Under the pieces are notes generated by a model. That model worked only from the letters and a program-made list of their open reading frames with translations. It had not been told where the DNA came from and made no database searches. Below are positions 24,603 to 33,943 of a stretch of 64,000 bases of DNA, in pieces. This stretch comes from CBDHGY01 sp965263325. Its GTDB lineage: Bacteria; Pseudomonadota; Alphaproteobacteria; Caulobacterales; Hyphomonadaceae. The position numbers were made by a program, and so were the translations under genes. The stretch's first letter is position 1. Every line of letters starts with the position of its first letter. Location: assembly GCA_965263325.1 (NCBI GenBank), contig CBDHGY010000002.1:2852001-2916000 (forward strand), read 5' to 3'.

Positions 24603-26722
24603 TGGGATTACTCAGTCAATTAGATAATTTTTCGCGCCGCTCGCTTATGGTGGCAGCCGGCGGTCTGGCGATTTGGGGCACGCTTCTTGGCCGTTTGTTT
24701 CAATTGCAGGTGCTGGAGCGCGAGCAATACGAAGACCTTGCGGCTGACAATGCCGTGAAGTTCGAAGTCGATCCGCCGCGCCGCGGACGCATACTCGATC
24801 GCTTCGGGAAAGAGCTCGCCGCCCATCGCACGGCCGGACGCGTATACTTCGTTCGCGAAGAAGTCGAAGACATGGATGCGATGCTGGAGGCAGTGGGACA
24901 GCAAATTGAACTCCCACAAAGCCGCCGAGACGCGATCAAGAAAAAGGCCTATCAGCAAGCGGCCTTTGTGCCGACAGTGATCGTGGAAGAGCTAACCTTT
25001 GAGGATTATTCACGCCTGTCGGTTTTTGCCGCAGACATAAAAGGTCTTCGCGTTGAAATGTCTGTGACGCGCTCGTATCCGCGCGGGCGAGATTTCGCGC
25101 ATGTGATCGGATATGTTGCGCGCGCTAGCGACCGGGACATTGTCCGGATGGCGTGGGACATGATCGACACGGACATCAAGCACAAACTTGGCTTCCATGA
25201 GGATTTCTTCGTTCGGGCATCGGTTGCAGAAGAGTCCGGATACGAGAAAGTCGAAGCGCTCGCATTCTATAGAAAGGTCGCGCAGCTGCGCGCAAAGTAC
25301 AATGAAGCGAACAAGGGTAAGCAGAAACATGAGCGCAGCGCCAAACCCGTTGAGCTAGCCCGCTGCGAGGAAGTCCTCGATCATTTGAACGCTTTGTTCC
25401 GTCACCCGGAAATGCGGGTCGGCCGGTCAGGTGTTGAGTATTTTGCTGAAGACTGGCTGCGCGGCGAACGCGGGCGGGAATCCTTTGAAGCAAATGCCGC
25501 TGGCAGGATCATCAAAGAGCTCGACCATAAAGACGCGAAACCCGCAACGCCGGGCAAAGATCTTTACTTGACCATTGATGCTGATTTGCAGCGCGCAGCT
25601 ATTGATCGGTTTGGCGATGAAAGCGGCGCTGCGGTCGTAATCGATATTGAAAGCGGCGACGTTTTAGCGTTCGTTTCTACGCCAGCCTTCGACCCCAATG
25701 ATTTCGTCAATGGCATCAGCCAAGCCGATTATGATCTGCTTCGACAAAATGATCGCTCACCCCTTTATCACAAAGCGTATGACGGTATTTACCCGCCGGG
25801 CTCGACGATCAAGATGATCACGGCGGCTGCCGGTCTCGAAACCAGTGCGATTTCACCCACACGGCGCGTTTACTGCCCAGGCCACTACAGATTTGGCAAC
25901 CGAACCTGGCACTGCTGGAAAAAAGAGGGCCACGGCTCTGTGGATATGCACGACGCGATCAAGAAAAGTTGCGACGTTTATTTCTACGAAGTTGCGCGGC
26001 TCGTCGGCATTGAGGATCTCGCCGATCTCTATAAGCGGCTTGGATTTGGACAGCATTGGGAACTCGGCATGACGGGCGGGCGTCCGGGTGTGGTGCCGAA
26101 CGATGCCTGGAAGCGCGCAACCCAGGGCGAGAAGTGGTATGAAGGCGAAACCCTGAACATTGGGATTGGGCAAGGTCAGCTCTCAACAACGCCGCTTCAC
26201 TTAGCGCTTATGACCGCGCGGATCGCGTCCGAAGGGCGTATTGTAACGCCGCGCATTATAGGCCGGGGGCCTCAAGTCACCGCTGACATTCCAGACGATC
26301 AGCCGCTCGATCCAGAGATTATGCGCCGCATGAAGCGGGCGATGTATGGGGTGACGTCTGAAGCGGGCGGAACCGCTTATCGTTCCGGAGATCTGGGGCT
26401 TGGCGGACCGCGTCTTGCGGGTAAGACCGGGACTGCGCAGGTGCGCCGCATATCCGCAGCTGAGCGCAGAACCGGCGTTCTGAAAGGTGATCAGCTCGAC
26501 CGGAAACTGCGCGATCACGCGCTGTTTGTGGCTTATGCTCCGGCGGATAATCCGCAATATGCATGTTCGGTTGTTGTCGAACATGGTGAAGGTGGTTCAA
26601 AAGCAGCTGCTCCGGTTGCGCGCGATATACTGGCTTATGCGATCGAGAACAATAGCCGCCGACAGGCTGACTATACGACTGTTGCTGATCTCGATCCCGA
26701 TACTTCACGAGGAAACCTCTGA
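24602..26722 (+). CDS. mrdA: Penicillin-binding protein 2, elongasome transpeptidase
   Basis: 706 residues, longer than the roughly 630 of E. coli PBP2. One N-terminal membrane helix, the dimerisation/pedestal region with RGRILDRFG near residue 60, then the transpeptidase with S-T-I-K (Ser at about 401), S-C-D (about 456) and K-T-G (about 608). The S-x-D second motif is normal for PBP2. Between the HVIGYVARASDRD segment and RVGRSGVEYFAEDWLRG there is an extra charged, helical stretch (residues about 185-265) absent from E. coli PBP2. It crosslinks wall during elongation and overlaps rodA (TGATG). Confidence 0.96.
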   Translation: MGLLSQLDNFSRRSLMVAAGGLAIWGTLLGRLFQLQVLEREQYEDLAADNAVKFEVDPPRRGRILDRFGKELAAHRTAGRVYFVREEVEDMDAMLEAVGQQIELPQSRRDAIKKKAYQQAAFVPTVIVEELTFEDYSRLSVFAADIKGLRVEMSVTRSYPRGRDFAHVIGYVARASDRDIVRMAWDMIDTDIKHKLGFHEDFFVRASVAEESGYEKVEALAFYRKVAQLRAKYNEANKGKQKHERSAKPVELARCEEVLDHLNALFRHPEMRVGRSGVEYFAEDWLRGERGRESFEANAAGRIIKELDHKDAKPATPGKDLYLTIDADLQRAAIDRFGDESGAAVVIDIESGDVLAFVSTPAFDPNDFVNGISQADYDLLRQNDRSPLYHKAYDGIYPPGSTIKMITAAAGLETSAISPTRRVYCPGHYRFGNRTWHCWKKEGHGSVDMHDAIKKSCDVYFYEVARLVGIEDLADLYKRLGFGQHWELGMTGGRPGVVPNDAWKRATQGEKWYEGETLNIGIGQGQLSTTPLHLALMTARIASEGRIVTPRIIGRGPQVTADIPDDQPLDPEIMRRMKRAMYGVTSEAGGTAYRSGDLGLGGPRLAGKTGTAQVRRISAAERRTGVLKGDQLDRKLRDHALFVAYAPADNPQYACSVVVEHGEGGSKAAAPVARDILAYAIENNSRRQADYTTVADLDPDTSRGNL

Positions 26723-27915
26723 TGTCGATCGGCCGCGAATATTCTCACAGTTCTGCGAATGTCAGCTTTGAGAAGCCGAGTGTGCTGACAAGCCTTGGGC
26801 GTATGCCCTGGGGGTTCGTTGCGCTGATTGTCGGTATGGCAATTTTCGGAACCGCGATGCTCTTCTCATCGGTGGAGACCAATCCTAACGAAGCCGCGCT
26901 TCCCTACAAACACCTCAACCGCTTTGTGATCAGTTTCTTCATTATGATCACTCTGGCATTAACGCCGCTGAAGACGTGGAGCCGGATATCCGTGCCCGCC
27001 TATCTCGGCGCTCTGTTTTTGCTTTTTCTAGTACCGTTTATCGGTGAAACGGGCGGCGGCGCTGAGCGATGGCTCAAAATTGGACCGCTGCGCATACAGC
27101 CATCGGAGATCATGAAACTGGCATCCATCCTAATGTTGGCACGCTATTACCAGATGGTGGCATCAGACGAGAAGGGTTCGATCCTGCGCCACTTACCAGC
27201 GTTTGCCATACTCATGATGCCGGCCTTTTTGATCGCAGCGCAGCCTGATCTTGGTACAACGCTCATGCTGATCGCTTCTGGCGGCGTTATCATCTTTCTT
27301 GCGGGACTTTCAAAATGGGTGGTCGTTTCAGCCGTAACGTCGATGCCCATCGGGGCGGTATTCGCATATATGTTTGTTCTCAAGCCTTATCAGCGCGAAC
27401 GAGTTGATACCTTCATCAGTCAGCTCACGGGCGGAGGGATGTCTGGCTCCACTGGAGAGGCTTATCAGATCGAACAGGCAAAGATCGCTGTCGGTTCTGG
27501 CGGGTGGACGGGGAAAGGCTATGGCGAAGGCATCCAATCGCGTCTCGATTATATTCCTGAACAGCATACCGACTTTATTTTCACAGTGATCGCCGAAGAG
27601 TTCGGCTTTTTGGGAGCCGCGGGTGTCCTTATCGTATGGGGCGTTTTGCTTGGATGGGGATTAACAATCGCGATGCGCTGTGACAGCCGGTTTGGAAAGT
27701 TCGCGGCGGCCGGAGCTGTCGCCACGATTGCGTTCTACGTTGCATTCAATATCGGCATGGTGAATGGCCTATTGCCGGTGGTGGGTGTGCCATTGCCGCT
27801 AATCTCCTATGGCGGGACGGCGATGTTTACCACGATGGCCTGCTTTGGATTGATATTGTCAGCTCATATCCATCGCAACGAAAAATTGCCGAATACACGG
27901 CTATTTTCCTTCTAA
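26722..27915 (+). CDS. rodA: Peptidoglycan glycosyltransferase RodA
   Basis: 397 residues with about ten membrane helices of the SEDS family. Conserved stretches include AERWLKIGPLRIQPSEIMKLA, QPDLGTTLMLIASG, EQHTDFIFTVIAEEFGFLGA and PLPLISYGG. RodA polymerises glycan strands together with PBP2 made by the gene before it. It is the last gene of the mre operon. Confidence 0.97.
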   Translation: MSIGREYSHSSANVSFEKPSVLTSLGRMPWGFVALIVGMAIFGTAMLFSSVETNPNEAALPYKHLNRFVISFFIMITLALTPLKTWSRISVPAYLGALFLLFLVPFIGETGGGAERWLKIGPLRIQPSEIMKLASILMLARYYQMVASDEKGSILRHLPAFAILMMPAFLIAAQPDLGTTLMLIASGGVIIFLAGLSKWVVVSAVTSMPIGAVFAYMFVLKPYQRERVDTFISQLTGGGMSGSTGEAYQIEQAKIAVGSGGWTGKGYGEGIQSRLDYIPEQHTDFIFTVIAEEFGFLGAAGVLIVWGVLLGWGLTIAMRCDSRFGKFAAAGAVATIAFYVAFNIGMVNGLLPVVGVPLPLISYGGTAMFTTMACFGLILSAHIHRNEKLPNTRLFSF

Positions 27916-28034
27916 AATTGGCTCTGGAAGTCACAGAGCGCAAAAAACTTCCCTTCGTACTTGTGCTTCGTTGACCTTTAAATCGGGCACTTTACTGTCT
28001 CACGCAAGAATTCTGCGGGAGGAGAGCAGCGATT

Positions 28035-29510
28035 ATGGCAGCGATAGGTCGTAAGACAGATACGTGGGGATCAAAATTTGGATTCATCATGGCGGCGGTT
28101 GGGTCGTCCGTCGGATTGGGCAATTTCTGGCGCTTCCCATTCACCGCGGGTGAAAATGGCGGCGCTGCTTTCATCATCATTTACTTGCTTTGTGTCCTGC
28201 TTTTAGGGCTTCCGGTTCTCATGGCTGAATATGGCATGGGCCGGAAATCCGGCATGTCAGCGGTTGATGGGATTCATTCGCTTGCACGCGCCGAAAGTAA
28301 AAATTCCAATTGGACGGCTATCGGTTGGATAGGCTCGTTGGCTGCCTTTTTCATACTGACGTTTTACATGGTGATTTCCGGCTGGATTCTGGCCTCTATT
28401 CCGCAAGCCTTTGGCGGGGACTATTCAGGCTATGCAGCAGAGGCCGCACGGCTTACTGCAGAAGCGCAGGCGATTGATCCAGCTGCCGCGGCTGTCACGC
28501 TTGGTGATGTGTCGACGTCCAATTTTGTCGAAACGATTTCCAATCGCGGCAATATGCTGATCGCACTATTTTTATTCATTGCGGTGAATGTGTTTATTGT
28601 TTCGAGAGGTGTCAAAGGAGGGATCGAACGCGCCGCGGTCGTCTTGATGCCGCTATTTTTCCTGATGCTGATTGGCATTGTATTTTTTGCGCTAACACAA
28701 GGAAATGCCGCAGACGCAGCGAAATTCCTGCTGCAGCCTGATTTCTCAAAAGTTGGCTTCGGGACTTTCCTTGCTGCGATTGGCCAAGCGTTTTTCTCAA
28801 TCGGCGTGGGATCATGCTTGATGATTACTTATGGCGCATATCTTTCGAGAGATACCAATATTGCGCGCTCGTCTGGGATAATTGCCGGGGCCGACACACT
28901 GGTAGCGATTATTGCCGGTTTCGCGATTTTCCCGCTTGTGTTCCAGTTTGCTTTCACGCTGCAGGAGTTCGAAGCCAATAAAGACCTGCTTCAGGGTGCG
29001 AAACTGTTTTTCATTGCGTTGCCGACAGCCTTTGCGCAAATGCCAATGGGCGACATTATCGGCGGGGCCTTTTTCTCACTGGCGCTGTTTGCGGCGCTTA
29101 CATCCTCAATATCGCTCATGGAAGTCGGCGTTGCTTGGCTGGAAGACCGCGAAGGCGTGACCCGTCCGGGTGCTGCGCTTGGTGTTGGCTTTGTGCTTTT
29201 CATGATCGGGGCAGGTTACATCTACAATGGCGACTACATCGACTTTGCTGATTTCGTGACCGGACAACTCATGCTGCCATTGGGCGGTCTTTTAGTAGCT
29301 GTGTTCAGTGGATGGATTCTAAGCCGAGAAATGCTGACAAGCGAATTTGGTGAGGGCAGCGTCATGAATATCTGGCGCTTCATGGTTCGTTGGATCGTCC
29401 CGCCTGCGCTTGCCTTCATTCTAGTGTTTGGCGCGCTGGATACAGCTCAGAACAACGCATGGATTGAGCTTCCATCCTTCCTGACGCCTCTATTGGGACC
29501 TAACCCTTAG
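28035..29510 (+). CDS. Sodium-dependent amino-acid/neurotransmitter-type symporter (NSS/SNF family)
   Basis: 491 residues, about twelve membrane helices. The LeuT-type first helix reads GFIMAAVGSSVGLGNFWRFP, with the unwound substrate/Na+ site, followed by GGAAFIIIYLL. Substrate is probably an amino acid but cannot be named. A strong GGAGGAGA ribosome site precedes the ATG. It ends 10 bases from the convergent prolyl aminopeptidase gene. Confidence 0.92.
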   Translation: MAAIGRKTDTWGSKFGFIMAAVGSSVGLGNFWRFPFTAGENGGAAFIIIYLLCVLLLGLPVLMAEYGMGRKSGMSAVDGIHSLARAESKNSNWTAIGWIGSLAAFFILTFYMVISGWILASIPQAFGGDYSGYAAEAARLTAEAQAIDPAAAAVTLGDVSTSNFVETISNRGNMLIALFLFIAVNVFIVSRGVKGGIERAAVVLMPLFFLMLIGIVFFALTQGNAADAAKFLLQPDFSKVGFGTFLAAIGQAFFSIGVGSCLMITYGAYLSRDTNIARSSGIIAGADTLVAIIAGFAIFPLVFQFAFTLQEFEANKDLLQGAKLFFIALPTAFAQMPMGDIIGGAFFSLALFAALTSSISLMEVGVAWLEDREGVTRPGAALGVGFVLFMIGAGYIYNGDYIDFADFVTGQLMLPLGGLLVAVFSGWILSREMLTSEFGEGSVMNIWRFMVRWIVPPALAFILVFGALDTAQNNAWIELPSFLTPLLGPNP

Positions 29511-29520
29511 ACTGAAGAAT

Positions 29521-30492
29521 CTAAACCAGCTCCCGCGCGAACTTTCGTGTCGCGCGGATGAGCTTATCAACAATACCTGGCTCAAGGCTGGAATGGCCCG
29601 CATCAGGGATGATGTGCATTTCTGATTTCGGCCAGGCTTTGTGCAGATCCCAGGCTGTGGTGAGCGGGGTCACGACGTCATATCGCCCGTGAACAATCTC
29701 GCCGGGAATGTTCGCGATGCGATGAGCCTGCTTCAGGATCCAGCGATCTTCGTCAAAGAAACCTTTATTGACGAAGTAGTGATTTTCGATCCGCGCAAAG
29801 GCGTCGACAAAGCGCGACTCTTCAAATCGCGGCGGTTTACGGCCAGCGCCGCGCAAGGAAAGTGTTTCACCTTCCCAATGAGCCCAGGCGCGAGCGGCAT
29901 CTGATCGCTCAACCGGATTTTTTGATGTCAGTCGCTTGTGAAACGCGCTCATCAAGTCGCCGCGCTCGTCTTCGGGGATTGGACGGACGTATCGCTCATA
30001 CGCATCGGGGAATAGATACGATGCGCCGGACTGGTAAAACCACTGCAGCTCTTTTGCGCTAACCAGAAATATGCCGCGGAGGATTAATCCCACGACGCGT
30101 TCGGGATGAGTGATGGCGTAGGTCAGGGCAAGCGTCGAGCCCCAGCTGCCTCCAAAAACAACCCAGCGTTCAATGCCGAGCGATTCTCTCAATTTCTCCA
30201 TGTCAGCTACGAGATCCCACGTCGTGTTCTCTCGAAGTTCTGAGTGCGGGGTCGAACGACCGCATCCACGCTGATCAAAAATTATTACGCGGTATGCAGA
30301 CGGGTTGAAGAAGCGTCTCATTTCAGGACTGGACCCGCCGCCCGGCCCCCCATGCAAGGCGACAACAGGCAATCCTGACGGGGAACCACTCTCCTCCCAG
30401 TAGATTTCGTGTAAGTCTGATACACGCAGGCGCCCCGTTTTTAGAGCGTCGTACATTGGGTAGAGACCCAAGCGGGAAGAGGGTTGGTTCAT
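29521..30492 (-). CDS. pip: Prolyl aminopeptidase (proline iminopeptidase)
   Basis: 323 residues, alpha/beta hydrolase of peptidase family S33. HGGPGGGSSPE near residue 46 is the oxyanion HGGPG motif, GGSWGSTLALTYA contains the nucleophile Ser, a cap domain follows, and GRYDVVTPL and DAGHSS carry the Asp and His. It removes N-terminal proline from peptides in the cytoplasm. The convergent symporter could supply amino acids, but the link is only positional. Confidence 0.93.
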   Translation of the reverse strand: MNQPSSRLGLYPMYDALKTGRLRVSDLHEIYWEESGSPSGLPVVALHGGPGGGSSPEMRRFFNPSAYRVIIFDQRGCGRSTPHSELRENTTWDLVADMEKLRESLGIERWVVFGGSWGSTLALTYAITHPERVVGLILRGIFLVSAKELQWFYQSGASYLFPDAYERYVRPIPEDERGDLMSAFHKRLTSKNPVERSDAARAWAHWEGETLSLRGAGRKPPRFEESRFVDAFARIENHYFVNKGFFDEDRWILKQAHRIANIPGEIVHGRYDVVTPLTTAWDLHKAWPKSEMHIIPDAGHSSLEPGIVDKLIRATRKFARELV

Positions 30493-30599
30493 GTCTTCTT
30501 CACCTAAAGGCTGTTAGGTATGGAATAAAGTCTTTACTGATCGCTAACGTTCTGTAATGAACAATGCGGGTGAGTTGTAGCGTTTAAATGGGCAATTGC

Positions 30600-31226
30600 A
30601 TGCGTCTGGCGTTTTTTTGCAGTGCTATCCTGCTTTTTGGTGGGTGTGCGACGGTTTCGATGACAAGCAGCGAGGCTGTTGTCAAAACTGAGATGACTGC
30701 AAAACAATCGGCCCTACGTGTCGCTTCCAACGATTTTTGCGAAAAAGCAGAAGAGCGCGGCTGGGTTGCCAAGGCGACATCAATCTTTGGTTATGCCAAC
30801 CGCCTCATCAACGGCGACAGTGACCAAGACGTGGTCGAAGCTGAGCGTGATTACGCAGAATTAATCGGCGCAGATAGCAAAGCCCCGAGCGACGTGTTTT
30901 CCCGGATTGAGGAAGATGCCGAGTCGGCTCGCGAAGGTCTCGTGAAAGTTACCTGGAAGGCGTCGCGCGTCATAACCGGTGAGAGCGAGCAAGCGGGCCG
31001 CGGCGATGTCATGAGCTATGAGCGGGCCCTCGTGAACGCTCAGAAATCACACCGGGCATTTGCTCGCGCCGCTGATATGGCGGCTATGCGGGCAGGCGGT
31101 GTTCCAGAAGAAACAGAGGCGGCACTTGCCTCACTCGCAAATGAGATTGATGCAGCCCGCGAAACAGCAGACGTTTTGGCCGATCGCTACGCATCGCTAT
31201 CTATGAGCCCAGCGACGGCTAGCTGA
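30600..31226 (+). CDS. Unknown lipoprotein
   Basis: 208 residues from ATG 30600; an ATG four codons upstream at 30588 is possible. A lipoprotein signal ends LFGGC. The mature part is helical and rich in Ala, Glu and Arg, with two long helices (about 60-110 and 130-195). No domain recognised. It ends 9 bases from the convergent thioesterase gene. Confidence 0.7.
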   Translation: MRLAFFCSAILLFGGCATVSMTSSEAVVKTEMTAKQSALRVASNDFCEKAEERGWVAKATSIFGYANRLINGDSDQDVVEAERDYAELIGADSKAPSDVFSRIEEDAESAREGLVKVTWKASRVITGESEQAGRGDVMSYERALVNAQKSHRAFARAADMAAMRAGGVPEETEAALASLANEIDAARETADVLADRYASLSMSPATAS

Positions 31227-31234
31227 GCCGCCTA

Positions 31235-31654
31235 TTACTCATCATCTTTAGGTAATGAATATGTCACCACCGCGTGACTGCATGTCCGGTCTGTTCCTGC
31301 AACGCGAATGTCAACGTCGATCACCGCGAGCGAGCGCCCCATTTTCATAACCGTGGCTTCAGCCTCCACACCGTCTCCGATGCACGGACGCAGGAAATTC
31401 ATCGTCAAATTGGACGTCACCGCCATTGGGGTAATGCCGAGTTTTGAGAAAACCGCCATATAAGCGGAATTGTCAGCAATCGCCATTTGTGTAGGCCCTG
31501 AGATATATCCACCGGGACGTAAGTGTTCTGCGTTCGCCTGCATGCGCAGCAAGGCGCGGCCATCTTCGAGTTCAAGTACAGTGTTATTTGCCGAGCCGGG
31601 GAACGCTTCGCGGAGGAAGGTATTTGCTTCTTCAGAGCTTACTTTGCTGGTCAC
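31235..31654 (-). CDS. PaaI/YiiD-like hotdog-fold thioesterase
   Basis: 139 residues. Hotdog-fold landmarks are GGYISGPTQMAIADNSAYMAV (the central helix with active-site Asp) and the strand AVTSNLTMNFLRP, as in the PaaI/4HBT thioesterase superfamily acting on acyl-CoA. I set the start at a GTG (31652-31654) because AGGAG lies eight bases upstream; a TTG at 31693 would add 13 residues with no ribosome site. Substrate unknown. Confidence 0.85.
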   Translation of the reverse strand: MTSKVSSEEANTFLREAFPGSANNTVLELEDGRALLRMQANAEHLRPGGYISGPTQMAIADNSAYMAVFSKLGITPMAVTSNLTMNFLRPCIGDGVEAEATVMKMGRSLAVIDVDIRVAGTDRTCSHAVVTYSLPKDDE

Positions 31655-31784
31655 TTCTTTACTCTCCTGTGTTCGGGGCCCCTCATTGACCAAACGTCAG
31701 CGTTGATCTCCCCGATCGTGTAAGCCACGGTGTTAATATCGTGATACTATCTTGTGCAACAGTTGAGCCAAGGGGAGAGGTACA

Positions 31785-32888
31785 GTGCTTACCAAAGGCG
31801 ACGAATATCCCATCCATCAATTGCCGGAACCGGTGGCAACAGCCGGGTCTGATCGAAATTTCTACGACCGCTTCTTCTTCAACGGATACTCGCCGGATGG
31901 ATCGATATTCTTTGCTGCGGCAATGGGCGTTTATCCGCACCTCAACATTATCGATGGCGCAGTTTCCATCCTGAAAGACGGTAAGCAATCAAGCGTTCAT
32001 GTGTCACGCCCGCTCGGCATGGAGCGCATGGATATGCATGTCGGCCCGCTCAGCGTGGAAGTGGTCGAGCCTCTGAAACGCATCCACCTGAAACTGACCG
32101 AAACAGAGGGGCTCTCGCTCGACGTTCAGTTTAACGGCCGGGCCTTTCCGATTGAGGAGCCGCGCTTCACGTATCGTCAGGGCCCACGCATGCTGATCGA
32201 TTGTACACGGATGACACAGAATGGGCACTGGACAGGCGCCGCACGTGTCGATGGGCAATCGATTGACGTTCAAGGCTGGGCAGGAACAAGGGATCGTAGC
32301 TGGGGCACACGGCCCATCGGCGCGCCCGATCCTCAACCGCTTGTTCCGGCGCAGATGCCGCAATTCTATTGGATTTGGACGCCGCTGAATTTCGACAATC
32401 TATCCCTGTTCTTTCATGTGAATGATGATGGCGATGGGAATTCCTGGAACACGAAATCCGTGCTGATGATGGACGGTGCAGAGCAGGGCGGCGCAATGGT
32501 GATGTCGGCTCCAAAGATGGATGTCACATATGCACCCGGCACGCGGCGCATGGCATCGGCGACGCTAAACGTTCAAGATCCATCGGGACGCGATCACGAA
32601 GTGACTTTCGAACGGCTTGGAAAATTCCTCATGAAAGGCATAGGGTATGGCCATCCTGAATGGCGACACGGCGCTCACCATGGCGAGCAACTCGCAATGG
32701 CGCGTGAAGACCTCGTGCCAGAGGATGCGCCGTGGCAGCAGCCGGAAAATCTACACATTCAGGAAATCGTTCGCGCAGTGCACAAAGGCCCTGATGGCGA
32801 AGGGTCTGCCGGGATTGGCGCCTTCGAGCAGCTATTTCTCGGACCGCACGCGCCGAGCGGATTTAAGGATATACTCGATCCGGCTTAA
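31785..32888 (+). CDS. Lipocalin-like/CrtC-AttH-type conserved protein, function unknown
   Basis: 367 residues from a GTG with AGGGGAGAGG upstream. It is soluble, without signal peptide, and rich in beta strands and Trp/Phe (RDRSWGTRP, QFYWIWTPLNFDNLSLFFH). The pattern recalls the double-lipocalin carotenoid hydratase/AttH/DUF7064 group, members of which bind hydrophobic ligands, but this is inference. It begins 130 bases from the divergent thioesterase gene, which may hint at lipid metabolism. Confidence 0.65.
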   Translation: MLTKGDEYPIHQLPEPVATAGSDRNFYDRFFFNGYSPDGSIFFAAAMGVYPHLNIIDGAVSILKDGKQSSVHVSRPLGMERMDMHVGPLSVEVVEPLKRIHLKLTETEGLSLDVQFNGRAFPIEEPRFTYRQGPRMLIDCTRMTQNGHWTGAARVDGQSIDVQGWAGTRDRSWGTRPIGAPDPQPLVPAQMPQFYWIWTPLNFDNLSLFFHVNDDGDGNSWNTKSVLMMDGAEQGGAMVMSAPKMDVTYAPGTRRMASATLNVQDPSGRDHEVTFERLGKFLMKGIGYGHPEWRHGAHHGEQLAMAREDLVPEDAPWQQPENLHIQEIVRAVHKGPDGEGSAGIGAFEQLFLGPHAPSGFKDILDPA

Positions 32889-32893
32889 AACGC

Positions 32894-33943
32894 TTAAACG
32901 ATCAGTTTGGCCATTGGATATTTGGCGCTCAGCTTTTCCCACCAAGTGTCTTGAGTGCCGTCTTCCATCAGCGCGACGATACACCCGCCAAATCCACCCC
33001 CGGTTTGTCGAGCGCCGTCAGCGCCGAATTGCACCGCATCCGACACAATCGCATCCACCGCTTCCGGGACGATTTCGAAATCATCTCGAATGGAGTTGTG
33101 CCCTTTGATCATGAGTTCACCGAACAGGTTTCGGTCATTGTGTTTGAGGGCATCGCGCGCCGCGCGCGTGCGCACATCTTCGCTTATGACATGGCGTGCC
33201 CGTTTATCGAATGGTGAGGTGAGATTTTTGATCGCGACAAGATCGCCGTGGCAGAGCTCGTTAACACCCATCGCATCAGCCGCAGCGAGGCATTCATTCC
33301 GCCGTAGTGCATAACGTCCATCTGCGAGTTCGCGGCTTACACCTGAATGAACAACGCTGATATGCCACCCCACCGGCAGTTCAATCTGTTCGAATTCCAG
33401 TGTGCCGGTTTCCAGCGCGAGCACATTACCCGGCTGAGCGTGGGCGACAGCCATCTGGTCCATTATTCCACAGGGTACGCCGATAAAATCATTTTCGACT
33501 TTGCGCGCGAGAACCGCAAACTCTGTCGTTTGAGGCGCCGAAGAGGATCCTTCTCTGACGGCGCGCAGCGTTCCGACGCAGACTGCCGCAGACGTCGAGA
33601 GACCCGAGCCGTGCGGCACCTCACTCATAAGCGCGACATTAAAGCCAGACTTTGCCCAACCATTCATTCGGGCCGCTTGCAGCGCGCCGCGCACATAATC
33701 TGCCCAGTGCTCTGCCTTTGGTGCATCAATGGCAAAGCGCGCTTCCTCATCAAAAACGTCTGATACAATGACATCCTCAACGGACTGGTTCGGAGAGGCC
33801 GCAATCGTTACCTGCAACGGCAGCGACATTGGTAAAACGAGGCCACCTGAGAAATCGACCCATTCGCCGAGGAGATTAACGCGGCCAGGTGTGTGCGAGA
33901 CGCGCTTTGGCTTGGCACCGAACGTTTCCTCAAACAGCTTCAT
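32894..33943 (-). CDS. galK: Galactokinase
   Basis: 349 residues, GHMP kinase fold. It phosphorylates galactose to galactose-1-phosphate, the substrate of GalT. Motif 1 reads GRVNLLGEWVDFSGG, where galactokinases usually have GRVNLIGEHTDYNGG, so the His-Thr pair is replaced by Trp-Val. Motif 2 is PHGSGLSTSAA (ATP loop) and motif 3 is TGGGFGGCIVAL; CGIMDQMA holds the catalytic Asp. The galT stop is immediately upstream. It is the last gene of a four-gene minus-strand operon. Confidence 0.92.
   Translation of the reverse strand: MKLFEETFGAKPKRVSHTPGRVNLLGEWVDFSGGLVLPMSLPLQVTIAASPNQSVEDVIVSDVFDEEARFAIDAPKAEHWADYVRGALQAARMNGWAKSGFNVALMSEVPHGSGLSTSAAVCVGTLRAVREGSSSAPQTTEFAVLARKVENDFIGVPCGIMDQMAVAHAQPGNVLALETGTLEFEQIELPVGWHISVVHSGVSRELADGRYALRRNECLAAADAMGVNELCHGDLVAIKNLTSPFDKRARHVISEDVRTRAARDALKHNDRNLFGELMIKGHNSIRDDFEIVPEAVDAIVSDAVQFGADGARQTGGGFGGCIVALMEDGTQDTWWEKLSAKYPMAKLIV

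Noticed and set aside
33347..33763. 138-codon frame antisense to galK
   Set aside because: It lies wholly inside galK, which carries all kinase motifs; composition is typical of a shadow frame.
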